A stretch of 64,000 nucleotides of DNA, from NCBI GenBank assembly GCA_011959105.1, contig BLLU01000149.1, positions 1 to 64,000 of the forward strand, given 5' to 3'. How positions within the stretch are numbered: position 1 is the first letter of the stretch; the number at the start of each line of letters is the position of its first letter. Source of the DNA: Lachnospiraceae bacterium. Its GTDB lineage: Bacteria; Bacillota; Clostridia; Lachnospirales; Lachnospiraceae. A program made the position numbers and the translations under genes. A model generated the notes under the pieces. The model ran no database searches, was not told the DNA's origin, and saw nothing but the letters and a program-made list of their open reading frames with translations. Below are positions 9,087 to 17,347 of the stretch, in pieces.

Positions 9087-10250
9087 ATGCGTATCGAATG
9101 GAAAACATGTCTCAAAGTGGGTATTACCGTAATACTGCTGTTCATATTTATACGGTATTGGGATGTCTGTATGGGAGTGACGGGCACAGCCTGGGCGGCG
9201 GCATTTCCACTGTTTCTGGGCTGTGCTCTGGCATATGTCCTCAACATATTGATGTGCTTTTATGAGCGGCATCTGTTCCCCCGCAAAAAAGGACGCGTAT
9301 GGAGCCGTCTGCGCCGCCCTGTCTGTATTCTTCTGGCCATGACCTCCATCGTATTGATCCTGTTTCTAATCGTGCGCATGGTCATACCGGAACTCTCCTC
9401 CTGTCTGCAGCTTTTGTTCAGCCAACTGCCGGGAGCGCTGGAAAGCGGGTTCCTGTGGCTGGAGGAAAATTTCGGAGTCACATCCTTCCTTCAGGAGCTT
9501 ATGGCCATGCTGCCGGAAACCGAAGCCGAATGGCAGGAGGTTATCAACCGCTTTTTAGAAACCTTTCTTTCCGGTGTGGGAAACATTATGGAGATAGCCA
9601 CCAATATTATTTTCTCCACTGTTTCCATAACAATTACATTTGTGGTTGCATTGGTTTTTTCCATTTACCTTTTGATGGGCAAGGAAAAAATCGGGCAGCA
9701 GATCCGCACGCTCATGAAAGTCTATCTGCCTCAGAAAATGACGGACGGCATACTGTATGTGGCAAAAACTTTTGATAACTCTTTTCACCATTTTATTGTG
9801 GGACAGTTCGTGGAGGCTTTCATTCTGGGCCTGCTTTGCACCATCGGCATGTTGATTCTGCAGCTTCCATATGCTGCCATGATCGGCTCCCTGATCGGCG
9901 CCACCGCCCTGATTCCCGTGGCGGGCGCCTATATCGGCGGCGTGGTGGGAACCTTTATGATCTTCACCGTCTCGCCGGTGAAGGCAATGATCTTCCTGCT
10001 CTTTCTGGTGATTCTGCAGCAGTTGGAGGGCAATCTGATCTATCCCAAAGTGGTTGGCTCCTCCATCGGACTGCCCGGAATCTGGGTGCTGGCCACCGTG
10101 ACCATCGGCGGCGGTATCGCGGGAGTCGGAGGTATGCTGTTGGGGGTACCTATCATTGCCTCATTATACCAACTTTTAAAAGGAGACGTGCAAAAGCGGA
10201 CCCGTCCTGTAAAACAAGTCAAAAAGCAATGCCCTCCCAAGCCTGAATAG
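9087..10250 (+). CDS. AI-2E family transporter (YtvI/PerM-like)
   Basis: A 387-residue polytopic membrane protein of the AI-2E transporter (DUF20) superfamily. It has two N-terminal membrane helices, a soluble amphipathic middle (about 90-160, ELMAMLPETEAEWQEVINRF), then a membrane cluster containing the family-typical GLLCTIGMLILQLPYA region, the PVAGAYIGG motif and QQLEGNLIYPKVVG. The length matches the family. GGAAAGGAG precedes the ATG. Members have been linked to autoinducer export or Na+/H+ antiport and sporulation (YtvI); the substrate cannot be read from sequence. It is monocistronic, ending at a bidirectional terminator shared with the convergent diguanylate cyclase. Confidence 0.88.
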   Translation: MRIEWKTCLKVGITVILLFIFIRYWDVCMGVTGTAWAAAFPLFLGCALAYVLNILMCFYERHLFPRKKGRVWSRLRRPVCILLAMTSIVLILFLIVRMVIPELSSCLQLLFSQLPGALESGFLWLEENFGVTSFLQELMAMLPETEAEWQEVINRFLETFLSGVGNIMEIATNIIFSTVSITITFVVALVFSIYLLMGKEKIGQQIRTLMKVYLPQKMTDGILYVAKTFDNSFHHFIVGQFVEAFILGLLCTIGMLILQLPYAAMIGSLIGATALIPVAGAYIGGVVGTFMIFTVSPVKAMIFLLFLVILQQLEGNLIYPKVVGSSIGLPGIWVLATVTIGGGIAGVGGMLLGVPIIASLYQLLKGDVQKRTRPVKQVKKQCPPKPE

Positions 10251-10293
10251 TTTCCGCTGTATCGGCGCGTGATGGGGAGCAGCAAACTTATTT

Positions 10294-10328
10294 AAAAAAG
10301 CAGCCGGATCATTTCTCCGGCTGCTTTT
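10294..10328. terminator. Bidirectional terminator
   Basis: GCAGCCGG pairs with CCGGCTGC, flanked by six A on the left and four T on the right. It sits between the convergent AI-2E and GGDEF genes and overlaps the last codons of the latter, so it can serve both directions. Confidence 0.85.
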
Positions 10329-11655
10329 CATATTGGGCGCGCTTATCTTTATACATAAGGCAGTCCGCCTCTTTCATCAGTTGGTCCATATCCGCTTCCC
10401 CATCCGTGCGCCATACGCAGCCCAGAGCCATAAGCGCGTTCCTTGCTTTCATCTCCTGCCGCAGCATCGCCATTCCCTCGTCCAGTTCCCGCAGAGTGAT
10501 CCCTTCGCACAGGGCCAAGAACTCGTCTCCTCCCACCCGGAACAGGGCCTGGTTCCCGAATGCTTTTCTCAGACACTCACTGGCACGGATCAGAAGATTA
10601 TCTCCCTCCAGATGCCCTTTCTCGTCATTGGTGCGTTTCAGACCCATCACGTCACAGTATATCACGCCCATACTCCGGCCGGGCTGTATGCCGCTTATGT
10701 ATTCGTTCATGGCATGGCGATTGCCAAGCCCGGTGAGCTGGTCGTGAAAACACAGTTCCTCCAGCCGGCGCACATGATCTCTTCTGTGCAGCAGAGCCGC
10801 AATAAAATGGCCCAGAATCTGGAGTAATGTAGTGATATGTTCCAGATACCGCTCCGGCGGATTATCCACGCCGAAAAACCCTATGATCTTTTCTTCCTCC
10901 ACCAGCGGGGCAACCACCAGCGACTGAATCTTCTGGGGTTTCAGATACTCATAAACGGTGGGATCTTCCTCCCTGATCTGCTCCGCGTTTTTAATAATCA
11001 CGCTTTCGCCCTTCAGGAATTTCTGATACCAGAGGCTCACCACCTCATAAGATACTCCCTGCAGATTATCTTTCTGGGGTTCCACACCGCTGGCGCACCA
11101 CTCATAGGTGTTGTCAAATACCTTCCGGCCCGTCTCTTCAAAGATATAAACTCTCTCGCTTTTTAAGGATAGGCCCAGGTACTCCAGCAGCACGGCCACG
11201 GATTTTTCCGGCGAAGAAGCCGCCAGTGAAAGACGCAGCCCTTCGTTCACCATGGCCTCGTTATCCTCATAGCCATTATTCTGCTGTTCCCATGCGCTCA
11301 GATCCACTGCCATAGAAAAACGGTATCTTTTTCCGTTGTCCTCTATGAGCGTGTCTTTCAATGCCAGTTTTTTCCCAAGAACGGGATTGTAGCGCACTTC
11401 CTCCAGAAAGCTGCCCACACGCAGTCTGTTGTCTTCGCAGACGGCGCAGGGCATGGAACTGCCCCGAAGTATCTCGTAACACTTTCTCCCCCTTATGTCC
11501 TCCAAAGATGATATCCCATACACTTCACGGGCATGACGATTCATATATACCAGTTCATGGGCTTCCAGTTCCAGTACATATACGATCTCCTGCATTTCCT
11601 CATAGATTTCCCATATTCTTGCCACCGTCCGGCATGAAGACTGTTCTCTTTCCAC
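10309..11655 (-). CDS. Diguanylate cyclase with PAS and GAF sensors
   Basis: A 448-residue cytoplasmic GGDEF protein predicted to make cyclic di-GMP. The N-terminal part is PAS-like (LVYMNRHAREVYG, with a CAVCE motif, about 20-120), followed by a GAF-like region (about 130-285, GFFGVDNPPERY) and a C-terminal GGDEF domain with an intact RVGGDEF active site (about 373) and an upstream DQLTGLGNR. No membrane segment is seen. The ORF-track start is TTG without a ribosome site; I prefer GTG at 11655, which follows GGAGTAAGT. A TATAAT box lies near 11755 with a poor -35, and the leader carries an 8-bp hairpin (AATAACCG/CGGTTATT, 11702-11722). No EAL or PilZ partner is in the window. Confidence 0.88.
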   Translation of the reverse strand: MEREQSSCRTVARIWEIYEEMQEIVYVLELEAHELVYMNRHAREVYGISSLEDIRGRKCYEILRGSSMPCAVCEDNRLRVGSFLEEVRYNPVLGKKLALKDTLIEDNGKRYRFSMAVDLSAWEQQNNGYEDNEAMVNEGLRLSLAASSPEKSVAVLLEYLGLSLKSERVYIFEETGRKVFDNTYEWCASGVEPQKDNLQGVSYEVVSLWYQKFLKGESVIIKNAEQIREEDPTVYEYLKPQKIQSLVVAPLVEEEKIIGFFGVDNPPERYLEHITTLLQILGHFIAALLHRRDHVRRLEELCFHDQLTGLGNRHAMNEYISGIQPGRSMGVIYCDVMGLKRTNDEKGHLEGDNLLIRASECLRKAFGNQALFRVGGDEFLALCEGITLRELDEGMAMLRQEMKARNALMALGCVWRTDGEADMDQLMKEADCLMYKDKRAQYEKQPEK

Positions 11656-11839
11656 ACTTACTCCTATCCGCCCGTCCCATAGAGCCTGCAATAAATTAAA
11701 TAATAACCGGAATGCGGTTATTAAAAATCGCCTTCTGTCTCCGACGTATTACATATTATATCATATCCCTTTACAAAGTCGCACGCTAAATTTGCCTTTA
11801 AAATTGTCAATTTTGTTTCCTTCCCGGGCGGACAGACAT

Positions 11840-11870
11840 AAAAAGGCCGCGCCCGATGCGCGGCCTTTTA
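11840..11870 (-). terminator. Terminator of the LplABC-type operon
   Basis: GGCCGCGC and GCGCGGCC form a strong GC-rich stem with a five-base loop; on the minus strand it is followed by TTTTT. It lies just beyond the stop of the last permease gene. Confidence 0.85.
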
Positions 11871-11896
11871 CAATCTTTAAATATAATATCCTTCTT

Positions 11897-12790
11897 CTAC
11901 TCCTTCACGCCACCGATGGTAAGGCCCGTGACAAAGTATCTCTGCAGAAAGGGGTACAGGCAGATGATGGGCAGCATGGTGACCACAGTGGCCGCCGCCC
12001 GGATGGTGATGGGGGTGACAGCCGCAGAACTGTACTTGGCCGAGTCCGCGCTGCCGCTCTGCTGCATCACTGAGGACAACAGCTTCATTAACTCATACTG
12101 CAATGTGGTGTACTCGGTTTTCATGCGGTTATACAGCATGGCGTCAAACCAGGAATTCCACTGCCCCACCGCCACGAACAGGGCGATAGTGGCATATACC
12201 GGCTTGCACAGGGGGGAGATGATTCTGACAAAGATAGTCCAGTATCCGGCCCCGTCAAGCTGCGCCGATTCCTCCAGGCTGTCGGGCAGCCCGGTCATAT
12301 AAGTGCGGATCACCAGCATATTCCAGGCGCTGATCATTCCGGGCACCACATACACCCAAAAGCTGTTGGTCAGCCCCAGGTTACGATAGAGCATGAAAGT
12401 GGGGATCATACCGCCGTTGACATACATAGTGATCACCCAGAACAGGGACAATTCCCTCTTGAACAGAAAGCGCTTCCTGCTGACCACATAGGCAAGCAGA
12501 GCGTTTACCACCAGGGCAGAGAGAGTGCCGATCACTGTCCTGGCCACCGTAATCTTAGCCCCGGTAAGCAGATTCTGCATACCCAGAACCGTGGTATAGT
12601 TCTTGGTGGCAAATTTTCTCGGCCACAGATATATGCCGCCCCGCACGGCGTCTATACCGTCATTGAAGGAGATGGCGACCGTATTCAGCACCGGATACAG
12701 CGTTATAACCACAAACGCGATCATAAACAGCGCTATAAAAAGGGAAAACAGCCTATCCCCGAATGTATGCTTGATTTTATTCTTTCTCAT
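11897..12790 (-). CDS. Sugar ABC transporter permease, LplC/YtcP type
   Basis: A 297-residue inner-membrane permease of the carbohydrate ABC transporter class CUT1, LplC/YtcP subgroup. It has six predicted membrane segments and the cytoplasmic EAA loop (EESAQLDGAGYWTIFVRI) that docks the ATPase. GGAGGT precedes the ATG. The gene starts 12 bp after the stop of the LplB-type permease and is the last gene of the unit. No ATPase gene is present; such systems normally borrow a shared MsmX-type ATPase encoded elsewhere. The substrate is probably an oligosaccharide; exact identity is unknown. Confidence 0.9.
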   Translation of the reverse strand: MRKNKIKHTFGDRLFSLFIALFMIAFVVITLYPVLNTVAISFNDGIDAVRGGIYLWPRKFATKNYTTVLGMQNLLTGAKITVARTVIGTLSALVVNALLAYVVSRKRFLFKRELSLFWVITMYVNGGMIPTFMLYRNLGLTNSFWVYVVPGMISAWNMLVIRTYMTGLPDSLEESAQLDGAGYWTIFVRIISPLCKPVYATIALFVAVGQWNSWFDAMLYNRMKTEYTTLQYELMKLLSSVMQQSGSADSAKYSSAAVTPITIRAAATVVTMLPIICLYPFLQRYFVTGLTIGGVKE

Positions 12791-12802
12791 GGTCTGGACC
12801 TC

Positions 12803-13747
12803 CTAGAACAGGCGCTCTTCGCCGGCTCGTTTCGCCCATGCGTTGCTGAGCAGGATCAGCGCAATACTCACTGCGCTCTTAAATATGCCGGCTGCAGTAC
12901 CCAGGGAATAATCATTCTGGCTGATACCCCATTTCAACACATATATGTCGATGGTCTGAGACACACTCTGCACCAGTCCGTTGCCCAGCAGATATTGGAC
13001 TTCAAACCCGGCGTTCAGCACATTACCCACATTCATAAGCAGCAATATAATGATGGTGGGCTTGATCCCCGGCAGGGTAATATAGCGGATTTTTGCCAGC
13101 CGCCCCGCGCCGTCTATGGACGCCGCCTCATACAGGCAGGGGTCAATGGAGGTAATTGCGGCCAGGTAAATAATCGCGTTCCAGCCCGTCTCCTTCCAGC
13201 AGTTGGCAAATGCCACTATTGGCCAGAAATATTTGGTATGGGCAAAGAAATTGATGGCCTGATTGATGAAACCTGCCCGCATTAGCAGATCATTGATGAT
13301 ACCCGTGCTGGACAAAGCATCATGCAAAATGCCTGTAACTATGATCCAGGAAAGGAAATGGGGCAGATAGGATACCGTCTGTATGGTCTTTTTCACCACG
13401 GAATTGCGGATTTCATTGAGCAGAATGGCGAACAGAATGGCCATCACCGTGGTGGTCAGCAAATTCAGCGCACCCATGCAGAAGGTATTTCGTATAACCT
13501 TTATAAAAGTAGCATCGGAAAAAAGAAATTTGAATTTGTCCAGCCCTATGAACTCGGAACCCAGCAGGCCGTTTTTGGGCTTGTAATTCTGGAATGCCAT
13601 CACCCACCCGGTCAAAGGCAGGTAGTAAAAGATAAATCCATATACCACCACAAAGAAGGAAATAATCAGGAGAGTCTTCTGCCTCTTGATCTCCTTCCAT
13701 GTGATCCTCTTGTCTTTCTTGACATTGGAAACTTGCGCTCGAGCCAT
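12803..13747 (-). CDS. Sugar ABC transporter permease, LplB/YteP type
   Basis: A 314-residue permease of the LplB/YteP subgroup, partner of the downstream LplC-type protein. Six membrane segments are visible; the family-typical N-terminus (FYYLPLTGWVMAFQNYKP) and the EAA loop (YEAASIDGAGRLAKIRYI) are present. Its charged N-terminal tail (KKDKRITWKEIKRQK) is cytoplasmic. It lies between the binding-protein gene (106-bp gap) and the second permease (12 bp), consistent with one transcript. Confidence 0.9.
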   Translation of the reverse strand: MARAQVSNVKKDKRITWKEIKRQKTLLIISFFVVVYGFIFYYLPLTGWVMAFQNYKPKNGLLGSEFIGLDKFKFLFSDATFIKVIRNTFCMGALNLLTTTVMAILFAILLNEIRNSVVKKTIQTVSYLPHFLSWIIVTGILHDALSSTGIINDLLMRAGFINQAINFFAHTKYFWPIVAFANCWKETGWNAIIYLAAITSIDPCLYEAASIDGAGRLAKIRYITLPGIKPTIIILLLMNVGNVLNAGFEVQYLLGNGLVQSVSQTIDIYVLKWGISQNDYSLGTAAGIFKSAVSIALILLSNAWAKRAGEERLF

Positions 13748-13853
13748 AGCATCACTCCTATTTTAAATATGAAGAAGGGACGACAACAGTCCTTTCTATA
13801 TGAAATAACCATTGCCGCCTCTCTCATGCAATTACTTAAGGTCTACGGCCATC

Positions 13854-15590
13854 CTATTTGAAGGTGTCCAGGATTGCCTGCATCTCCGCAATGAAGTCCT
13901 CCGGCTTGCATGCGCTGTATGCTTTCATGTAATCCGCCCATCCCTGCTCAAAATCAGGCGCCATTACCACCTTGGGAAGCCATTCATGCTTGCACTCGCC
14001 CATCAGCGCCCAGGCAAGGCCGCCGGGAGTCTCGGTGGTAAAGTTGTTGGAGTAGCTGTACATGGGGAACCAGGGCGCATTCTCTTCTACCACGGAACCG
14101 ATCATTTCAGGGTATGTAGTTACGCCGTAAGCGTTAAAGCAATCTACCAAAGGCTGAGCCATACCGTTCATGAACTCGGAAGGCTGCTCGGTGGGAAGCA
14201 TGGCATTCTTGCCGTCCTGGCTGGTGCCGCCCCACTGAGGGAAGTAAGAGTATCCGCACATATGGGATGCCTTGTAGGCGGTGTCGGCGCATCTCTGCCT
14301 CATCTCGTCAGTGCGGTAGTACAGGCCGTTTTCGTCCACCATGTAGTCCACGCCTTCCACGCCCCAGAAGCGCAGATCATGCAGCTCCTGATCCATGCAG
14401 ATGTCCACCATGAACTTGAATGCCTTCTCGGGATCCTTACAGTCCACGGAGATTGCTATGCCGCTGGCCTGGTTTACGGTATCGCCGTAAGTATGCCATC
14501 TGTTCTCCATGCCCGCCTCAGTGGTCAGACCAAGAGGCACATAGTTGCAGCCCTTCTGATCCAGGCCCTGGGATTTGAATACATCGTTTACCGTGTTGGC
14601 GAAATTCCACCACTGGTCAACCATGCCCAGCACGCGGCCGGTGGAAAGTTTCGCTATGTACTCGTCATAGGTCTGGGTGAAACTCTCCGGATCCACAAAG
14701 CCCTTCTGATATTCCTCGTTCAGCTTTTTGAAATAAGCGATGGTATCCTCGGAGGTGTTGTAGTCCTCCACCGTCATGGTAGCCTTATTTACCAGTACGG
14801 AACCGTCATTGGGATAGCCGCCCAGGAACTGGCCCGCATTCTCAAGGCAGAAGTATCTCCAGTCCTCACACAGAATGGTATAAGCAATGTTGGCAGTGCC
14901 GTCCTCCATGGTGGGATTGGCCTCCATGTATCTCTCCAACAGGTCAAAATACTCATCCATGGTCTGGATCTTGGGGTAACCCGCCCACTCGAGAACTCTC
15001 ACCTGAATCCAGAAAGCCTCATCGTTGTGCGTGGTGACCTTGCTCTCACCATAGGTATTGCCGAAGGGATTGATCCAATAGATATGGCCGTCCGGCTGAC
15101 GGAACTTTTCCCACTCCTCCTCGGTAAACCAGGTATTCTTAAACTCGGGATATTTATCGATATAGTCGTCCAGAGGAAGCAGTGCGCCTGCATCAACCAG
15201 CATGGACATGTCATCACTGTCGATAAAGTCAGGATATTCGCCGCCGGCGATCAGAGTACCTGTCGCTTCGGCCGCCGACTGGCCTGTGAGCCAGGTCTCC
15301 TTTACTTTGACGCCTGTCTTTTCCGCGATAATCTGGGCGATCTCATTGTCATCATTGATCTCGGAACCGGGCATGGTGATGAAATAGGAAAACTCGGTGA
15401 TCTCTGTATTACCTCCGGCGTTGGATGCGTCTTCGGAGCCTCCGTTGTTCTCGGTGGCAGTGCTGCCGGCATTACTGCCGCCTGCGTTGCCGCCTCCATT
15501 GTTTCCCTCTCCTCCCTGGTCTCCGCATCCCGTCAAAGCGGATATTGCCATAACGGAAACCAGAAGCATGGAAAGTAATTTCTTTTTCAT
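13854..15590 (-). CDS. Extracellular solute-binding lipoprotein (LplA/YtcQ type)
   Basis: A 578-residue lipoprotein that would capture the oligosaccharide for the two permeases downstream. The start is ATG at 15590 with GGAGGGAG upstream; the ORF-track start 87 bp further lacks a ribosome site. The signal peptide ends in a lipobox ALTGC, followed by a Gly/Asn/Ser linker that tethers the protein to the membrane. The mature part has the size of the large LplA/YtcQ class. The gene has its own promoter and is separated from the kinase/regulator operon by a terminator, so it is probably controlled by the YesN-type regulator encoded just upstream; this is inference from context. Confidence 0.9.
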   Translation of the reverse strand: MKKKLLSMLLVSVMAISALTGCGDQGGEGNNGGGNAGGSNAGSTATENNGGSEDASNAGGNTEITEFSYFITMPGSEINDDNEIAQIIAEKTGVKVKETWLTGQSAAEATGTLIAGGEYPDFIDSDDMSMLVDAGALLPLDDYIDKYPEFKNTWFTEEEWEKFRQPDGHIYWINPFGNTYGESKVTTHNDEAFWIQVRVLEWAGYPKIQTMDEYFDLLERYMEANPTMEDGTANIAYTILCEDWRYFCLENAGQFLGGYPNDGSVLVNKATMTVEDYNTSEDTIAYFKKLNEEYQKGFVDPESFTQTYDEYIAKLSTGRVLGMVDQWWNFANTVNDVFKSQGLDQKGCNYVPLGLTTEAGMENRWHTYGDTVNQASGIAISVDCKDPEKAFKFMVDICMDQELHDLRFWGVEGVDYMVDENGLYYRTDEMRQRCADTAYKASHMCGYSYFPQWGGTSQDGKNAMLPTEQPSEFMNGMAQPLVDCFNAYGVTTYPEMIGSVVEENAPWFPMYSYSNNFTTETPGGLAWALMGECKHEWLPKVVMAPDFEQGWADYMKAYSACKPEDFIAEMQAILDTFK

Positions 15591-15650
15591 AAATTTCTCC
15601 CTCCTACTGTTTGATTTTGTTTCGTCAGTCAGTATACTTCCTACACCAAT

Positions 15651-15679
15651 ATTGTAGATTTTCGCCGTCACTTTCACAA
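15651..15679 (-). promoter_or_regulatory. Promoter of the solute-binding protein operon
   Basis: TTGTGA and TACAAT on the minus strand with a 17-bp spacer, ending about 60 bp before the lipoprotein ATG. It would drive the binding protein and both permeases. No operator was recognised. Confidence 0.5.
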
Positions 15680-15694
15680 CCAGACAAACTATAG

Positions 15695-15743
15695 AAAAAA
15701 CCCTGTAAATTATAGTTGCACAATGCTATTCATAATTTACAGG
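15695..15743 (-). terminator. Terminator of the MCP-YesM-YesN operon
   Basis: CCTGTAAATTAT and ATAATTTACAGG form a perfect 12-bp inverted repeat with an 18-base loop, followed on the minus strand by G and six T. It is placed 20 bp beyond the regulator stop codon and separates this operon from the binding-protein promoter. The stem is AT-rich, so read-through is possible. Confidence 0.65.
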
Positions 15744-15763
15744 TGTCTTTTCGTCAACATGCA

Positions 15764-17347
15764 CTACTGCCGATTCTGTTTTCTGAACTTGGTAGGGGTA
15801 CATCCTACCATGGCCAGAAAACGGTTGATAAAGTAATCACTGTCTCTATATCCCACTTTTTCCGCAATCTCATAGATCTTCAGGTCCGTATGCAGCAGCA
15901 GTTCCTCCGCATACTCCATGCGAATACGGTTCAGGCGGTCTTTAAAAGATTCTCCGTATTGCTTTTTAAAAATCTGCCCCAGGTAAGCCGCATTGATAAA
16001 ATACTTGGCCCCCATGTCCTTTAATGTAAGATTTTCCCTGAAGTTCGCCCTCATATCGCTCTCGATCTGTCCTAAGACCGCCTGAGACTGGTTCCTGCGC
16101 AGCTGCATCAGATATTCCCCGTAATCCAGCAGCATCCTGGACATGGCCTTTCCGCCGTCCTCCATGTCTGTCTGCTCAAAGGCGCAGCGGCTTATAAAGC
16201 GCAATACCTCATGCTGGTCAATATTCTCATCAACCCCCGTTGCCAGCCTAAGCAGCTTGATAAACAGGTAGCGGAAAACCATATTCACCTGGTGACTCTC
16301 CAGGCTGTACAGTTCACCATACAGCTTTTCTGTCGCGACAGCAATCTCCTCTTTCTGGTTATGCTTCACCATCTGAACCAGTTCGTCCACTCCCTCCCTG
16401 TCCACCTGCTTTTCCAGCAGCCCCCAGTCGGTCTCCTCTATGCCTTCCAGGTCCTCCCCGGATTCCAGCCCCCGCAGCAGTCTGGCCATCCGCACTGTCC
16501 TGACGGAATCCGAGATCTGCTCCAGTCCCTCCACTTTGCTGCCCGCCACCAGACGGACAGGAAATCCCATTCCCCGGGTGATCCGCTGCTTCAGCCGTCC
16601 CAGATATTCCTGTTCCGTGAGCCCGCCTGACGCCTGAAGAAGTTCCTCGCTGTAAAGGATAGCCACATCATGGTTTTCCCCCTGTACGGAAATATCAAAA
16701 ATACACCGGTATTCCTCCCCCGGCAGTTCCTTCAGACATTTCTGGTAAAGCTGCTTTTGCATCCTTCTTCTCTCCTCCCTGGAAGGAGCAGGATTCACGG
16801 CGCCGTCATTTACTTCCACACAGATATAGCGGCAGCCATGACATTCCCCCAGATACTGCCTGACGCATTCCATATTCTCCTCGTCATATTTCCCCCGGAT
16901 CAGGGCGATCATGTTGCGCGAGAAGAATTCCTTGGCAATCAGGGAATCGTCCCTCTCCCTGCGCTTTTCTTCCTCTTTCAGCGCTTTGACTTTCCCCAGC
17001 ACATGCACCAGTTCCTCACAGCTGATAGGCTTTAAAAGATAATCTATACAGCCGCATTTCAGGGCCGTTCTGGCATATTCGAAGTCACTGTAGCCGCTCA
17101 TCATGACAAAAAAAGCATGGGAAATTCCCTCTTTGCGCACTTCCTCCACAAAGTCCAGCCCGCTCGTCTGGGGCATTCGGATATCCGCCAGCACCAGATC
17201 CGGCTGCTCCCGCCCTATGGCCTCCAGTGCTTCCCGGGCGCTGCCCGCCTTCCCCACAATCTCAAATCCCTCTTTTCCCCAGTCAATCAATACGGACAAT
17301 CCCTGCAGGATGTAAGGCTCGTCATCCACCAACAAAACTTTCAGCAT
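15764..17347 (-). CDS. YesN-type response regulator, AraC family
   Basis: A 527-residue response regulator. The N-terminal receiver (residues 1-125) has the acidic pair VDDEP, the phospho-acceptor Asp in VLADIRMP (about 55) and the conserved Lys in LLKPIS. A long helical middle follows, and the C-terminal 95 residues are an AraC-type double helix-turn-helix (YLGQIFKKQYGESFKDRLN, then IYEIAEKVGYRDSDYF). The start is ATG at 17347 with GGAGGAGGAGAAGG; it overlaps the kinase stop by 7 bp, indicating translational coupling. It probably activates the adjacent LplABC-type uptake operon. Confidence 0.92.
   Translation of the reverse strand: MLKVLLVDDEPYILQGLSVLIDWGKEGFEIVGKAGSAREALEAIGREQPDLVLADIRMPQTSGLDFVEEVRKEGISHAFFVMMSGYSDFEYARTALKCGCIDYLLKPISCEELVHVLGKVKALKEEEKRRERDDSLIAKEFFSRNMIALIRGKYDEENMECVRQYLGECHGCRYICVEVNDGAVNPAPSREERRRMQKQLYQKCLKELPGEEYRCIFDISVQGENHDVAILYSEELLQASGGLTEQEYLGRLKQRITRGMGFPVRLVAGSKVEGLEQISDSVRTVRMARLLRGLESGEDLEGIEETDWGLLEKQVDREGVDELVQMVKHNQKEEIAVATEKLYGELYSLESHQVNMVFRYLFIKLLRLATGVDENIDQHEVLRFISRCAFEQTDMEDGGKAMSRMLLDYGEYLMQLRRNQSQAVLGQIESDMRANFRENLTLKDMGAKYFINAAYLGQIFKKQYGESFKDRLNRIRMEYAEELLLHTDLKIYEIAEKVGYRDSDYFINRFLAMVGCTPTKFRKQNRQ

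Noticed and set aside
13812-15578. Plus-strand 588-aa ORF opposite the solute-binding protein
   Set aside because: Starts in intergenic sequence without ribosome site, composition of a shadow frame, and the opposite strand encodes a clear lipoprotein.
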